In this document: in pieces, positions 61,470-64,000 of the stretch
Position numbering within the stretch: the stretch's first letter is position 1
Layout: each line of letters opens with the position of its first letter
The notes under the pieces: model-generated
Told to the model about the DNA's origin: nothing
What the model saw: the letters and a program-made list of their open reading frames with translations, nothing else
Database searches by the model: none
Assembly: GCA_029309925.1 (NCBI GenBank)
Contig: JARKND010000001.1
Span: forward strand, 1,736,001-1,800,000
Reading direction: 5' to 3'
Source of the DNA: Fulvivirgaceae bacterium JP3-4
GTDB lineage: Bacteria > Bacteroidota > Bacteroidia > Cytophagales > Cyclobacteriaceae
Length of the DNA stretch: 64,000 nt
Made by a program: the position numbers and the translations under genes

Positions 61470-64000
61470 ATGCGAACAGATCCACATATGCCACCAGATT
61501 TTCTGCTCCGGTTTTTCCGCTGGTTTTGCCATCCAAGACTGCGTGATCATATCGAAGGAGACCTTTTGGAAGTATATGGTCTGAACGTGAAAGCCTCCGG
61601 CAGGAAAATGGCAGACATCCGATTTGCCATCGATGTGATGCTCCTGCTTCGTCCGGCAATTGTAAGAGATCTGCAGTTCGATTATCGACAAAACACCTAT
61701 GGTATGTATAAGAGCTATCTGAAAGTCGGCTGGCGAAATCTCCTTCGGAGCAAAGGATACTCGCTTATCAATATTACCGGCCTTGCGATCGGTATGTCCG
61801 TAGCAATCCTAAACGGATTGTCGATATGGCATGAGTTCTCATACAACAAATCATTCGAAAACTATGGACGCATTGCCCATGTTGCCGAACGTGGATTGAA
61901 TCGTGAGGAGGGAGGTCAATGGATGGGCACAACTATGACATTTCCGCTGGCCACTGAGCTGATGTCAACCTACCGTCAGCACTTTAAAAGAATTTCACGA
62001 ACGTCATGGGATGGTGATTATATTCTCTCATCAGGCGAAACGAACGCATCGGCCCGTGGGCTTTATGTCGACAATGAATTTCCTGAAATGTTCTCGTTTA
62101 AAATGGTATCGGGCAACCGGAGCGGGCTTGCGGATCCAAAATCCATGTTGATATCAGCGTCAGTTGCAAAAACACTTTTCGGTAATACTGATCCGGTAGG
62201 AGAGATTGTCCTTCTCAACAACAAAGTTGAATTGAAAATTTCGGGTGTGTTTCAGGATTTTCCGGATAATTCAAAATTTAACGCACTTCAGTTTGTTGCG
62301 CCATGGGAAGTTTTCCTCAGCAGCAATCCGTGGATCGAACAACGTGCAACAAATGACTGGCGGAATCATTTTCTTAAGATCTATGTCGAACTTGAAGACG
62401 GACAGTCAATTGAATCCATACAACAGATTATTCAGCCTGCGCTGAAGTTTGCGCCAGAGGATCAGGAGAAAGCAGCTGCGATGCAGACACATCTTTACCT
62501 GTATCCGATGCGTGACTGGCATTTCCATCCTGAGTCATCGCGAAATGCACGGTATAATCCGATCCTCATGATCAAGCTTGTAGCAATGATCGGATTGTTT
62601 GTGCTGATACTCGCCTGTATCAACTTCATGAACCTGAGCACCGCGCGCTCTGAGAAGCGTGCCAAGGAAGTGGGAATCAGGAAGACGATCGGGTCCGTTC
62701 GCGCGCAGCTTGTGCAGCAGTTTTTCAGCGAGTCAATTCTGGTAGTGTTGTTTGCATTTATGCTGGCGCTGGTGCTGACGAATGCATTCCTTCCGGTGTT
62801 TAACGAGATCGCAACCAAACAAGTGCGAATGCCGTGGACGAACGGATACTTCTGGAGCGCGTCTCTTGTATTCGTGCTGATTACAGGTTTGCTCGCAGGC
62901 AGTTATCCCGCCATATATCTATCATCATTTAATCCCATCAATACCTTGAAAGGACAATTTCGCACAGGACGAAATGCCACCACACCGCGAAAGGTATTGG
63001 TCGTTTTTCAGTTTTGCATTTCCGTCATCCTTATTATTGCTACGATGATCGTGTATCAGCAGATCCAGCACGCGAAAGACCGGCCTGTAGGATATGATCG
63101 TGAAGGGCTGATCATGGTTCAGAAAAAGTCAGGTGAATTTTACGGAAAGTATGATGTGTTGCGGAATCAATTAAAAAATACTGGTGTAGTCTCGGAAGTG
63201 TCTGAATCGATGGGGCCGGTGACCGAAGTGGTTTCCGGCAACAACGGCTGGGACTGGCGCGGGCGGAATCCGAATGTAGATGAAAGCTTTGCGACATTGT
63301 CTGTCTCCCATTTGCATGGAAAAACTGCAGGGTGGCAATTTATCATGGGTCGCGATTTTGATATCACACAAGCCAATGACTCATCAGGCTTAGTGATCAA
63401 CGAATCGGCCATGAAGTTTATGGGTCTGAAAGATCCCATAGGAGAACCGGTGACGTGGACCTGGTGGCGCGACAAACGAAAAATGGAATATAAGATCATC
63501 GGTGTCGTGCGGGATATGGTGATGGATTCTCCATACGCGCCCGTTGAGCCGACTATATTTTATCTCAAAGGATTCAACGGTAATCCAAACTGGATAAACA
63601 TCCGCATTAATCCTGAGGTAGCTGCAAGCGATGCGTTGCCGAAAATCGAACGTGTTTTCAGGCAGGTTATCCCAGGGGCTCCTTTTGAGTACAAGTTCGT
63701 TGACGAGGAGTATGGAATGAAGTTTGGCAAAGAGGAGCGGATCGGAAACCTGGCATTGATCTTTGCCGTGCTTGCCGTGATCATCAGCGCACTCGGTCTT
63801 TTCGGACTTGCATCATTCACAGCTGAACGCAGAACAAAGGAGATCGGAATTCGCAAAGTGCTGGGCGCTTCGGTCGCGAATGTTTGGGGAATGTTATCGA
63901 AAGACTTCGTGATGCTGGTCGTCATTTCCTGTGTGCTCTCTGCGCCAGTTTCCTGGTACCTCTTGTCTAAATGGCTGGAGAATTTTTCTTACCGGACCGA
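61470..64000 (+). CDS. FtsX-type ABC transporter permease with N-terminal prefix domain (partial)
   Basis: This frame is open from its ATG to the window edge (843 complete codons), so the 3' end is missing. Residues 1-75 form a permease prefix domain (PPDFLLRFFRWFCHPRLRDH, then EGDLLEVYG). A MacB/FtsX core follows: KVGWRNLLRSKGYSLINITG, a periplasmic domain with the SGVFQDFPDNSKF motif, FtsX helices with STARSEKRAKEVGIRKTIGS, then a second half ending ERRTKEIGIRKVLGAS. It is the membrane part of a MacB-like mechanotransmission transporter. The ATPase is not in the window. It is coupled to the PadR gene. Confidence 0.92.
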   Translation, partial: MRTDPHMPPDFLLRFFRWFCHPRLRDHIEGDLLEVYGLNVKASGRKMADIRFAIDVMLLLRPAIVRDLQFDYRQNTYGMYKSYLKVGWRNLLRSKGYSLINITGLAIGMSVAILNGLSIWHEFSYNKSFENYGRIAHVAERGLNREEGGQWMGTTMTFPLATELMSTYRQHFKRISRTSWDGDYILSSGETNASARGLYVDNEFPEMFSFKMVSGNRSGLADPKSMLISASVAKTLFGNTDPVGEIVLLNNKVELKISGVFQDFPDNSKFNALQFVAPWEVFLSSNPWIEQRATNDWRNHFLKIYVELEDGQSIESIQQIIQPALKFAPEDQEKAAAMQTHLYLYPMRDWHFHPESSRNARYNPILMIKLVAMIGLFVLILACINFMNLSTARSEKRAKEVGIRKTIGSVRAQLVQQFFSESILVVLFAFMLALVLTNAFLPVFNEIATKQVRMPWTNGYFWSASLVFVLITGLLAGSYPAIYLSSFNPINTLKGQFRTGRNATTPRKVLVVFQFCISVILIIATMIVYQQIQHAKDRPVGYDREGLIMVQKKSGEFYGKYDVLRNQLKNTGVVSEVSESMGPVTEVVSGNNGWDWRGRNPNVDESFATLSVSHLHGKTAGWQFIMGRDFDITQANDSSGLVINESAMKFMGLKDPIGEPVTWTWWRDKRKMEYKIIGVVRDMVMDSPYAPVEPTIFYLKGFNGNPNWINIRINPEVAASDALPKIERVFRQVIPGAPFEYKFVDEEYGMKFGKEERIGNLALIFAVLAVIISALGLFGLASFTAERRTKEIGIRKVLGASVANVWGMLSKDFVMLVVISCVLSAPVSWYLLSKWLENFSYRT

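Noticed and set aside
61356-61691. Minus-strand open frames opposite the PadR/permease junction
   Set aside because: They oppose two genes with clear family motifs and show no recognisable protein features.
1-64000. CRISPR arrays, transposases, prophage genes, tRNA or rRNA genes
   Set aside because: None seen. The two inverted arrays at 11979-12250 and 44201-44370 lack regular spacers and cas genes, so they are not CRISPR.

Overview
The window comes from a Bacteroidota chromosome, most likely order Cytophagales (a Chryseolinea/Ohtaekwangia-like soil or freshwater organism; this placement is an inference). The evidence is SusC/SusD pairs, TonB-dependent receptors with a CarboxypepD_reg-like N-terminus, a type IX secretion (T9SS) type B cargo protein next to a PorP/SprF protein, PadR plus prefix-type FtsX permease pairing, and promoters of the Bacteroidota form (TTG, about 19-20 bases, TAnnTTTG). 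No tRNA, rRNA, CRISPR array, insertion sequence or phage gene is visible. The coding strand switches often and gene density is high. Many genes begin at an internal ATG rather than the longest frame; the starts given here follow signal peptides, operon overlaps and promoter positions.

Layout. 1-5424: a SusC/SusD/lipoprotein uptake operon closed by a clear terminator. 5510-9302: a periplasmic protein, a DUF72 protein, an exported M20 amidohydrolase, a small unknown protein. 9308-13082: an NmrA-type reductase divergent from an HxlR regulator, a type II NADH dehydrogenase, an inverted-repeat array lying exactly between two convergent stop codons, and an outer-membrane barrel. 13318-25923: an 11.5-kb gene for a 3840-residue secreted adhesin-like protein with about 30 Cys-paired repeats and a T9SS sorting domain, followed by its PorP/SprF partner.

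25977-34518: a minus-strand catabolic block running rhaT, aldolase/dehydrogenase fusion, rhamnose isomerase, rhamnulokinase, lutA, lutB, lutC. Together these would import L-rhamnose, split it to DHAP and L-lactaldehyde, oxidise the aldehyde to L-lactate, and oxidise lactate to pyruvate. 34622-41213: a DUF5655 protein, three orphan receiver-only response regulators, a DUF2490 barrel and a PstS-like binding protein with a TonB receptor. 41414-48479: a duplicated membrane protein, a protein built from four copies of an unrecognised domain, a second inverted-repeat array, an e(P4)-type acid phosphatase, a glycerophosphodiesterase-like lipoprotein and an ABC exporter.

48465-56640: a minus-strand operon of planctomycete-type genes (PSCyt1/DUF1549/DUF1553 with a CBM6-like insert, DUF1501, a Tat-exported TIM-barrel protein, a DUF2231/cytochrome c/LRR protein) whose last gene encodes a NahK-like sugar kinase; a DUF983 gene lies upstream. 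This is the most intriguing functional cluster in the window. 56783-64000: FabV enoyl-ACP reductase, a haem-binding CxxCH protein, a small GNAT protein, two alpha/beta hydrolases, and a PadR regulator followed by an FtsX-type permease that runs off the window edge.
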